DNA from: Rhodococcus sp. IITR03
GTDB taxonomy: Bacteria > Actinomycetota > Actinomycetes > Mycobacteriales > Mycobacteriaceae
Length of the DNA: 6,263 nucleotides
Direction of reading: 5' to 3'
NCBI GenBank assembly: GCA_001017865.1
Contig: LATQ01000218.1
Coordinates: 1 to 6,263 of the forward strand
In this document: positions 1 through 5,237 of the stretch, piece by piece
How the letters are laid out: every line of letters begins with the position of its first letter
Position numbering within the stretch: the first letter of the stretch is position 1
Position numbers and translations under genes: made by a program
Notes under the pieces: model-generated
The model's input: the letters and a program-made list of their open reading frames with translations, nothing else
What the model was told of the DNA's origin: nothing
The model's database searches: none

Positions 1-2
1 GC

Positions 3-224
3 TACAGCAGGCGCCTGCGCCGGGTGATGTACATGTCGGCGTTGACCGCGGTCCGTTGCGATCCCGCCTCTGGCGTCTACTATCAGCGCAAACGTGCCGA
101 AGGTAAGCGTCCCGTCCAGGCCACGATCTGCCTGGCTCGGCGGCGCGTGGATGTTCTCTACGCGCTGCTCCGCGACCACCGCACCTGGCAACCGACTGTG
201 CCGGTTACCGCGGTGGCGGCTTGA
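3..224 (+). mobile_element. IS110-family transposase, C-terminal fragment (5' end outside window)
   Basis: An open frame enters from the left edge and ends at TGA 222-224, giving about 73 residues. The sequence reads RRVMYMSALTAVRCDP, then YYQRKRAEGK and a tail ending in VLYALLRDHRTW. This follows the order seen at the end of IS110/IS116/IS902 transposases: R-R-x-x-Y-M-[SA]-A-L, then a YxRxxxxGK block, then a C-terminal helix ending in LRD. These enzymes use a RuvC-like DEDD domain plus a C-terminal serine-containing domain and are guided by a bridge RNA. Only the last part of the C-terminal domain is visible, so catalytic residues cannot be checked. The ATG at 24 is internal and is not the true start. 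The element's right end should lie shortly after 224, because the next gene, on the opposite strand, ends at 287. I cannot tell whether the full element is intact. Confidence 0.85.
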
Positions 225-286
225 CAGGATCATTGAGAGTCCTTTCGTCGTGATCGACCGGGCGCCGGTTCGGACGGTCTGCCGGG
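225..286. other. Short intergenic segment holding the presumed right end of the IS110 element
   Basis: These 62 bases separate the transposase stop from the convergent stop of the LapA-like gene. IS110 elements lack the terminal inverted repeats of DDE elements, so the boundary cannot be read from the sequence alone. If the element belongs to the IS1111 subgroup, its guide RNA would be encoded downstream of the transposase, and this gap looks short for one. That is slight support for the IS110 subgroup, in which the guide RNA lies upstream and out of view. Confidence 0.3.
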
Positions 287-625
287 TCACTGGGCTTTGC
301 GGTAGGCGTGGCGCAGCTGCCAGATCCGGGCGCCGCCGATCACCGCGGCGATCAGCAGTCCCGCCAGAGCCGCGAACAGTAGCGCCACGCCCAGCGGGAG
401 TGTGAAATCCCAGCCGAGGAAGGCAATGGCGGTGCGTTCGGTGTTCTGCAGGATGAACACCAGCAGCGCGACGGTGACCACCGCTCCTATGGTCAGTGCC
501 ACCAGCATCCGGCCGGTGCGGGTCGGTTCGACCGCTCCAGCTGCGGGTGCGGTGTGGTCTGCGGACGGTGGGGGGTGGGTCGCGTCACCGGAACGCCGGG
601 CGGGGTGTGAGTTGTGGGTACGCAT
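287..625 (-). CDS. LapA/DUF1049-domain small membrane protein
   Basis: The product is 112 residues. Residues 1-39 are a proline-, histidine- and arginine-rich hydrophilic tail. A transmembrane helix (about 41-59) ends in the FILQN motif (57-61), a short loop with AFLGWDFTLPL follows, and then a second helix (about 76-97) and a basic tail. Two helices separated by a 'QN...F.G....P' loop are the hallmark of the lipopolysaccharide assembly protein A domain. In Gram-negatives LapA works with LapB in control of LPS synthesis. In actinobacteria the domain is common, but its role is unknown and LPS is absent, so the name describes the fold only. The ATG at 625 has a GGGAG ribosome site at 635-639, nine bases upstream. 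It is probably co-transcribed with the 25-residue peptide 56 bases upstream. The frame is intact. Confidence 0.85.
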   Translation of the reverse strand: MRTHNSHPARRSGDATHPPPSADHTAPAAGAVEPTRTGRMLVALTIGAVVTVALLVFILQNTERTAIAFLGWDFTLPLGVALLFAALAGLLIAAVIGGARIWQLRHAYRKAQ

Positions 626-681
626 GATCGGTTTCTCCCTTCATCGGTCCGGAGCAGGCACCAGGGCGATCCCGTGGGTGG

Positions 682-759
682 TCAGAATGTGCCGAGGGTG
701 CCCTGCCACACGGCCACGAGCAGGTAGATGGCGACAGCGAGGGGATAGTAGGGATTCAT
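682..759 (-). CDS. 25-residue single-helix membrane peptide
   Basis: A 25-codon reading frame runs from ATG 759 to TGA 682-684. The peptide begins MNPYYPLAVAIYLLVAVWQG and ends in TLGTF. It is almost one continuous hydrophobic helix (residues about 6-19) with aromatic residues at the entry (YY) and exit (W, F), as in genuine one-pass membrane peptides. A strong TGAGGAA ribosome site (765-771) sits five bases before the ATG. The stop is 56 bases before the LapA-like start on the same strand, so the two are probably one transcript. I recognise no family; it does not match the KdpF pattern. Its role could be as a small subunit or regulator of a neighbouring membrane protein, but that is inference. 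The length and ribosome site are seen directly. Confidence 0.6.
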   Translation of the reverse strand: MNPYYPLAVAIYLLVAVWQGTLGTF

Positions 760-891
760 CGATGTTCCTCAGCGTGCTTCAACATGCCTGGGCCGCAGGG
801 GGATGTGAGGTCACTGCTGGGGGAGCAGTGTGATGGATCGAGATCTCCACGGGGTGCTCGACATGGGCGCCACGCGCTGTCCGAGGCGAGT

Positions 892-1041
892 TCAGTGCGA
901 ATCGGTGGAGGTGTTCGGCCGTGTGTCGCCGACCGGGATGTCGCGCTCGGGCCCGTCTGTGGAGGTCGGGGCGTGCATGCGGTCCAGGTGCAGTTTGATC
1001 CATTCGGTGGTCACGGCCGGATGAGCGGAGTGCGGGTTCAT
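892..1041 (-). CDS. Possible 49-residue hydrophilic small protein
   Basis: The frame runs from ATG 1041 to TGA 892-894 and encodes 49 residues including TEWIKLHLDRMHAP and a polar C-terminus. Third codon positions are about 86% G/C, as expected for a real actinobacterial gene, and better than the other frames here. The ATG lies eight bases after the stop of the upstream small exported protein (1050-1052), which suggests translational coupling. No good Shine-Dalgarno sequence precedes it (only GAGC), and I recognise no family. There is no signal peptide or membrane helix. An overlapping 74-residue frame (779-1003) reads as an arginine/histidine-rich shadow and was not chosen. The call rests on codon bias and spacing only. 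Confidence 0.4.
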   Translation of the reverse strand: MNPHSAHPAVTTEWIKLHLDRMHAPTSTDGPERDIPVGDTRPNTSTDSH

Positions 1042-1049
1042 GATCGCGC

Positions 1050-1267
1050 TCAGCTGGTGGGTTGCGGATAGTCGCAGTCCACGGTCGGGTTGATGCCCAT
1101 GTAGTTCAGGGGTCCGGCCACGATGGTCACCGCGATGGTGCCGACGCTGGCGCAGTTGGTCGAGGCGTCACCGTAGTATCCGCGTTGTCCCGCGGCGACG
1201 GCGCCGATGATCAGCCAGGCAGTATCAGAAGGGTGAGCAGGCCGGACAGGCGGCTTCTGGTTCGCAT
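1050..1267 (-). pseudogene. Small exported or membrane-anchored protein, one-base frameshift
   Basis: The ATG at 1267 has a GGAG ribosome site at 1274-1277. The first frame gives MRTRSRLSGLLTLLIL and then hits TGA at 1211-1213. The next frame continues with AWLIIGAVAAGQRGYYGDAS and ends in NPTVDCDYPQPTS at TGA 1050-1052. Adding one base near 1217 (CTGCC to CTGGCC, for example) joins them into a 72-residue protein. It has a basic N-terminus, one hydrophobic helix (about 9-27), the motif AAGQRGYY, two cysteines (about 39 and 65) that could form a disulfide outside the cell, and the motif AGPLNYMGINP. I associate this GQRGYY...C...AGPLNY arrangement with uncharacterised small proteins of mycobacteria and relatives, from memory and unverified. 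Function is unknown. The frameshift may be a sequencing error. Confidence 0.65.
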
Positions 1268-1370
1268 CGTGTGCTCCAATCCACGAAAGCGGCCGCATCG
1301 AGCGCGGTGCTCGCTCGGCCGCCCCGACCGGATGGGTGCGGGGTCCGGGGATACTCGATCCGGCCGACTC

Positions 1371-1400
1371 CATCCGGAGGGGCGCGCACCCCTCCGGATG
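1371..1400. repeat. Perfect 12-bp inverted repeat with 6-base loop
   Basis: CATCCGGAGGGG (1371-1382) is followed by the loop CGCGCA and then its exact reverse complement CCCCTCCGGATG (1389-1400). The stem is perfect and GC-rich. There is no run of T on either side, so it is not a classical intrinsic terminator. It lies 104 bases upstream of the small exported protein, so it would be in the 5' leader if transcription starts upstream of it. It could be an untemplated-tail terminator of the kind common in actinobacteria, a leader hairpin or a protein site. Confidence 0.75.
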
Positions 1401-1476
1401 CTGTTCGTTGCGGTGGTGCAACCATTGCGACCGGTAGGGCAGATCCAAATCGTCGATGGATCTTGCACTTTCGTTT

Positions 1477-1492
1477 CTAGGGCTCACCCTAG
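1477..1492. promoter_or_regulatory. CTAGGG-N4-CCCTAG palindrome, possible operator
   Basis: Six-base arms CTAGGG (1477-1482) and CCCTAG (1487-1492) flank CTCA. Two further complementary pairs lie beyond one mismatch, giving TTTCTAGGGCTCACCCTAGT and onward. Dyads of this size in an AT-richer gap are typical of dimeric repressor or activator sites. It does not fit the IdeR/DtxR iron box or the CsoR site in spacing or sequence. No regulator gene is identifiable beside it, so the binding protein is unknown. Confidence 0.35.
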
Positions 1493-1621
1493 TAAGCCGG
1501 TGTGGGCGTGCCAAGCGCTGACGTGGTTGACCGTCGATGGTTATGCGATTGCAATCCCTGGGTTCGCTCGAAGTCAATCCGTGCCCGGTGAGGTCCGAAC
1601 ATCGCCCGGTAGGACTGCAGC

Positions 1622-1764
1622 TCACCGATCCCGGGCATCACGGGTGGCGAGTTGGGCACGTAGCGCAGCGATCTCCGCCGCCAGGTCCGCGACCTGTGCC
1701 CCGGTGGCGGCCTGGTTCGCCTCGTCCTGTCCACCGACGCGTTCGACGAGTCCTGCATGCCCAT
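1622..1764 (-). CDS. Coiled-coil-like small coding stretch, possibly frameshifted
   Basis: The frame ending at TGA 1622-1624 reads LVERVGGQDEANQ, then AAEIAALRAQLA and RDARDR. It shows a heptad-like pattern of hydrophobic residues and a mostly G/C third codon position. In this frame I find no start codon with a ribosome site. ATG codons at 1764 and 1758 (MGMQD) lie in the neighbouring frame and would join it if one base were missing near 1752, giving a protein of about 47 residues. This is the same type of lesion as in neighbouring genes. It could alternatively be the 3' remnant of a longer gene. It is divergent from the DUF1330 gene, with only about 67 bases between the candidate starts. No family is recognised. 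Confidence 0.3.
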
Positions 1765-1831
1765 CCCGGTGAAGACACCAATTGCGGCAATCGAGCGCGA
1801 GCGCGACGGGGAGCTGTGCCAGACTGCGGGC

Positions 1832-2205
1832 ATGGCTGTCGATCCGCGGGGTGCCGAGCTGAAACGTTTTCTTGCCGAGGATCCCGGTGGGCCGGTGGTG
1901 ATGCTGAATCTGCTGCGTTTCGCCGATGGCGGACAGGAACTCTACGACCGGTACGCCGCGGCGCTGTACGAGAGGTTTCTGCACGCTACGGCGGGGAGGT
2001 CCTCTACGCCGGGGACGGCTCGACCGCGCTGGTCGCCGAGTCGGGCCAGCAGTGGGATGCGGTGCTGCTGGTGCGCTATCCCTCCCGCAGCGCGTTTTCA
2101 CAGATGGTCGCCGACCCCGACTACCAGCAGGTGACCACCTGGCGCACCGAGGCACTGACCGAAGCGGTGCTGCAGGCCACCGTGCCGTGGCCCGAGCGCT
2201 CCTGA
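1832..2205 (+). pseudogene. DUF1330-family protein, one-base frameshift
   Basis: ATG 1832 opens a frame giving MAVDPRGAELKRFLAED, then GPVVMLNLLRFADGG and the YDRYAAALYERFL helix. The frame then goes wrong near 1980, and the adjacent frame continues with ARYGGEVLYAGDG, WDAVLLVRYPSRSAF and DPDYQQVTTWRTEAL to TGA 2203-2205. Adding one base at about 1979-1982 restores 124 residues. The order VVMLNLLRF, Y..Y.....L..YGG.VLYAG, WD.V.LV.YPS...F..M..DP.Y matches DUF1330, a dimeric alpha-beta-barrel (ferredoxin-like) fold related to antibiotic-biosynthesis monooxygenases. The biochemical role of DUF1330 is not established. The ribosome site is weak. The gene appears to stand alone. Confidence 0.8.
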
Positions 2206-2578
2206 CCAGCAGCGCTCCTGAGCAGCAGCGACCCCACCGTCCGGCTCGGCCCGGCCGCCTTCGTCGTGCAGCTGCCGGACGGCACCGACCGTCGGGGCAC
2301 CGTGATGGGCGAGGAGTGGCGCGCGGTCATCGGTGCGCACCGCCGAACCGCACACCACCCCCGCACAGCCCATTGTTACCCGCTTTCCACAGCGGTGTCC
2401 GATGAACGACCCCACCTGACCTTTCGATTCTCCTGGGCTGGGCCACCGCGGCGGCGGTACTGTCGGGCACCGAAAAATCTGTACGACATGTTGAGAGCGT
2501 GCTTGCTCGGGTACGCGACAGACGAAGCGGAACTTGCTGTTCCGTAAGAAGCCGTCACCCGAGGAAAGGAGCACTGTC
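2206..2578. other. Intergenic stretch with an orphan coding-like segment and the csp leader
   Basis: From about 2220 to 2350 the plus frame that continues past the DUF1330 stop has nearly all-G/C third positions and reads sensibly (AAFVVQLPDGTDRRG, then VMGEEWRAVIGA). The only start candidates are a GTG at 2266 and a later ATG, neither with a ribosome site, and the C-terminal part degenerates into a shadow-like sequence. It may be a gene remnant or another frameshifted small gene. From about 2400 to 2578 base composition is less GC-rich and no gene is visible. This part should carry the promoter and leader of the copper-storage gene. Confidence 0.35.
2528..2544. promoter_or_regulatory. CGGAAC-N5-GTTCCG inverted repeat upstream of the copper-storage gene
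   Basis: CGGAAC (2528-2533) and GTTCCG (2539-2544) are perfect complements around TTGCT, ending 34 bases before the start codon of the Csp gene and about 20 bases before its ribosome site. It could be an operator or a small leader hairpin. It does not resemble the known CsoR operators with their G/C tracts. The position supports a regulatory role; the binding partner is unknown. Confidence 0.3.
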
Positions 2579-2986
2579 ATGGGCACTGCAGCGAGCATGC
2601 TCGAGAGCTACCCGAAGAATGTGGGCGACATCGACACGGGCGTGTTGGCCGCCTGCATCGAGGCGTGTACCGACTGCGCGCAGACGTGCACCGCCTGCGC
2701 CGACGCGTGCCTGGCCGAGGACACCGTCGCCGACCTGACCACCTGCATCCGCACCGACCTCGACTGCGCCGACCTGTGTGCGGCGACCGCCCGGATCCTC
2801 TCGCGCCAGACCGGCAACAACGCGACGGTCACCAAGGCCGTGCTCGAGGCCTGCGCCACCGCCTGCCAGGTCTGTGGCGACGAATGCGACCGGCACAGTT
2901 CCCATCACGAGCACTGCCGGATCTGCGCCGAGGCGTGCCGGCACTGTGAGCAGGCCTGCCGCGATCTGCTCGCCGCCCTCAACTGA
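2579..2986 (+). CDS. Cytosolic four-helix-bundle copper-storage protein (Csp/DUF326)
   Basis: The product is 135 residues with 18 cysteines at 26, 30, 33, 37, 40, 44, 56, 63, 67, 92, 96, 99, 103, 113, 116, 120, 123 and 127, mostly in CxxxC and CxxC spacings along helices, plus a histidine cluster (HSSHHEH, 106-112). This is the pattern of Csp proteins, in which cysteines line the inside of a four-helix bundle and bind many Cu(I) ions. There is no signal peptide, which points to the cytosolic Csp3 type that stores or buffers copper. The start at ATG 2579 is set by AAAGGAG at 2565-2571, seven bases upstream. An upstream in-frame TTG at 2534 would add 15 residues but lacks a ribosome site. The frame is intact and stands alone, convergent with the channel gene. 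No copper exporter or CsoR gene is in view. Confidence 0.9.
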   Translation: MGTAASMLESYPKNVGDIDTGVLAACIEACTDCAQTCTACADACLAEDTVADLTTCIRTDLDCADLCAATARILSRQTGNNATVTKAVLEACATACQVCGDECDRHSSHHEHCRICAEACRHCEQACRDLLAALN

Positions 2987-3015
2987 CCTGCTCACGCAGC
3001 ATCGCCGGCGCCGGG

Positions 3016-3899
3016 TCACCGTGGTGTGGTCCGGTGCCGGTGGTCGGCGGCGTAGGCAGCGCAGATCTGTTCGATCGATCCTCCGGTGTGCAGATAGCGG
3101 CTATCGAGATAGCTGGTGAGCGACCCGAGTTGCTGCTCGAGCCGCACTGCGGCGCGGCGCACCTCCATCGCCGTCGATGCCTCCCCGGCCCGAACCAGAG
3201 AGGGAGCGTGCCCGAGCATCGCGGCCAGGGACCGATCGGAGTCGGCGTCGCGGAAGAAGTACGTTTCGCCGTACTGCCGCAGATCGAACTCCACGGTGGT
3301 CAACGCCTCGGTGAGCTCGTCGAGTAGCGCGCACGCGATGCTCGCCTCTCCACGGCGGGCAACCTCGGTCGAATCGGTCGAGATCAGCAGATGCACGGTC
3401 CGGGCGGCGGCGCGGCGGCGGATCAGCGCCGGGTAGATCTGCAGGATCCACGAGATCGCCGCGGTGAACAGCACGAACCCGATCAACGCCTGCACCGGGA
3501 GCAGCAGCCGCAGCACCGGATAGACGGGGGTGATGTCGCCGTAGCCGAGGGTGGCCACGGTCACCAGCGACAGATACAGCGACGCCACCGGATCGGATGA
3601 CGACTGCGGCTGCAGCGCAGAGGCAAAGGAGAAACCGCCCGGCATGTGCGCAGGTAGATCAGCGCCCACCCGGTCACGATCATCGCAGCCCACAGCAACA
3701 CCGTGGCGATCATGCCCAGCGGGCCGGCGGAGCCGAGCGCCCGGCCGTGGCGGCGGATCCTCCCGGCGATCGACCAGATGATTCGGAACACCCAGCGGCT
3801 CAGCGTGCCCAGCCCGTGTGGATGCCACAACGTGGCATAGATGTCCCGCAACGCCCCTGCGATGAGCGCTGCGCCGAGCGCGCTGAGTAACCACGTCAT
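3016..3899 (-). pseudogene. Potassium channel (Ion_trans_2 type), one-base frameshift
   Basis: ATG 3899 opens MTWLLSALGAALIAGALRD, a basic amphipathic stretch (WHPHGLGTLSRW), then a helix (about 62-82) ending ALIYL. The frame breaks near 3650 (CTGCGCAC, probably CTGCCGCAC), and the next frame continues with HMPGGFSFASAL, the pore helix SLYLSLVTVA and the selectivity filter TLGYGD (about 117-122), then a helix (about 130-152) and a soluble C-terminal domain of about 140 residues to TGA 3016-3018. One added base gives 294 residues. TxGYGD is the K+ filter, so selective K+ flux across the plasma membrane is well supported. The C-terminal domain shows no clear RCK/TrkA-N Rossmann motif. GGAGG (3909-3913) precedes the start, and the upstream antiporter ends seven bases before it. 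Confidence 0.85.
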
Positions 3900-3905
3900 T
3901 GCCGT

Positions 3906-5149
3906 CTACCTCCGGTCCCTAGCGCGCGTCGGCCGCACCCGATCGACTCTTCCTGTTACGGCCCGGATGTAGAGTTTGCGCCCGGCTGCGGCGGTGAGAC
4001 CGAACGCCACTGTGCTCGCGGTCAGCACGAGCGTACCGGCGCCGAGCACGGCGTCGTCGACGCCGAGACGTTCGGCTTCCATCGTCAGATAGAACAATGC
4101 GGATACCCCCACCGGCCCGAACCAGCCGAGATACACCGCGTCGGGCAGCGGTAGATGCAGTGGCCGTCGCAACAACAGTACGACCGGGATCCGCCGCAGA
4201 AGCAGGACAGCGACCACCAGGCGGGTGCCTTCCAGCCCAACTCGGCCCACTGTTGCCACGGCAGGGCGGCGCCGAGCAGGAAGAACAACGGCAGGACTGC
4301 GAACCTGTTGACGGCCTCGTCGATCTCGACTTCGGAAGTCCGTTCGGCGCCGGTGCCGACGGCGTTGAAGGCCAGGCCGCCGACGAATACGGCGAGCACC
4401 CCGTCGACGTGCAGCAGACCGGCCACGCCGAGGATGCCCAGGCAAGCACAACGGTGAATAACAGGCCGGGCCGTGTGCGGTGGCGCCGTGCTTGTCACCC
4501 AGTCGCAGTGCTGCACCGCCGACGGCGCCGAGGAGTGCGCGGCGACCAGGGCGCCGAGGACCTGCCACAGTGATTCGCTGACCGCCGCACCGGCGCTGAG
4601 TGGGCCGGAGAACGCGATCGCGGCGACCACCAGTGGCAGCGCCAGGCCGTCGTTCGCGCCGGATTCGAGCGAGAGCAGCTGTCGGTCCCGGGCGGGAAGG
4701 TCCCGTTCGGCAAGATCGCCAGTGACCACACTCGAGGCCAGCACCGGATCGGTCGGGCAGATCGCGGCCCCGAACAACAGCGCCGCGGCCAACGGTAAAC
4801 CGGCCACCGCCCAGCCGAGTCCGGCCGAGATCGCCGCCATCGCGGGCATGACGACCAGCAGCAACACCGCCAGGGCGCGGCGGTGGCGACGCAGCGCGGC
4901 GATGGGATAACGCAACGCAACCGCCATCACGGACACGGCCAAGAGAACCCTGGCGAGCTCGTGGAACAGGCCGTGCTCGACCGTCACCGGCGCGATCGGC
5001 ACGGCGTCGAGCAGCTGGGGGCCGAGCAGTACCCCGGCGACCAGACCGAGTAAGGGTTCGGACAACGGCAGGCGGCGCATCGCCGAGGAAATCGCTGCCA
5101 CGATTACCCCGAGTCCGCCGACCACGGCGAGAACGACATCGATGTGCAT
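3906..5149 (-). pseudogene. CPA1-family Na+(K+)/H+ antiporter, four apparent one-base frameshifts
   Basis: From ATG 5149 the first 204 residues read in one frame with many membrane helices, a TDP motif in CPTDPVLASSVVTGD (131-145) and SLESGANDGLALP (160-172). These are the CPA1/NhaP signature sites, with the ND pair of electroneutral exchangers. The frame then shifts near 4538, 4473, 4438 and 4226. Adding one base at each gives a continuous protein: LGDKHGATAH, RPGLLFTVVLAW, GILGVAGLLHVDGVLAVFVG, FAVLPLFFLLGAALPW, then RLVVAVLLL...VYLGWFGPVGVSALFY to TAG 3906-3908. The restored length is about 415 residues, normal for a membrane domain without a cytosolic tail. It would exchange cytosolic Na+ or K+ for H+. 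A GTG at 5188 (13 codons upstream) is an alternative start; I prefer 5149 because hydrophobic sequence begins there. It sits between YrhK and the K+ channel. Confidence 0.85.
3909..3913 (-). promoter_or_regulatory. Ribosome binding site of the channel gene, abutting the antiporter stop
   Basis: Read on the minus strand, GGAGG (3913-3909) is followed at once by TAG (3908-3906), the stop of the antiporter gene, then six bases and the channel ATG. A ribosome ending on the antiporter sits on the channel's ribosome site, so the two are likely translationally coupled. This supports both the ATG at 3899 and the antiporter C-terminal frame. Confidence 0.75.
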
Positions 5150-5183
5150 GACGATCGCATTCCCGGATCGACGCATCGCAATC

Positions 5184-5207
5184 GTCACCCATCCGAACGA
5201 TGGTGAC
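5184..5207. repeat. Bulged hairpin between the YrhK and antiporter genes
   Basis: GTCACCCATC (5184-5193) and GATGGTGAC (5199-5207) pair over nine bases with one bulged base around a five-base loop. It lies in the 88-base gap between the YrhK stop and the antiporter ATG at 5149, and covers the alternative GTG start at 5188. There is no following T run. It could modulate read-through or translation of the antiporter. Confidence 0.4.
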
Positions 5208-5237
5208 TCGGGGGAGTGCGGGCCGAGATTCGGAGAA

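Larger units (their letters stand above)
1268..1621. other. Gene-poor segment with a hairpin and a palindrome
   Basis: No frame on either strand here has both sensible codon use and a ribosome site. The long frames crossing it (plus 1062-1772 and minus 1050-1625) give low-complexity arginine/proline-rich products and are shadows. The segment is less GC-rich around 1440-1560 than its neighbours, as expected for a promoter region. It holds the two inverted repeats annotated separately. It should contain the promoter for the minus-strand small-gene run that starts at 1267, but I cannot point to convincing -35 and -10 boxes. Confidence 0.5.

Noticed and set aside
1477..1492. IdeR/DtxR iron box
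   Set aside because: TAGG and CCTA are 10 bases apart here rather than 13, and the central TAGGCTA-like core is missing.
1540..1580. tRNA T-arm-like GGTTCG sequence
   Set aside because: No matching acceptor, anticodon or D arms can be formed around it.
1062..1772. 236-residue plus-strand reading frame
   Set aside because: The product is arginine/serine/proline-rich with no motif, begins with TTG without a ribosome site, and lies opposite better-supported minus-strand coding.
1979..1982. Programmed ribosomal frameshifting as an explanation for the broken frames
   Set aside because: No slippery heptamer with a downstream structure is evident at the breaks, and eight such sites in five unrelated genes is not plausible.
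3005..3014. CCGGCGCCGG palindrome between the convergent Csp and channel genes
   Set aside because: Only ten self-complementary bases with no loop or T tract; expected by chance in such GC-rich DNA and not a credible terminator.
3100..3451. Plus- and minus-strand frames over the channel C-terminal domain
   Set aside because: They are shadows of the channel frame, rich in arginine and proline, without start signals.
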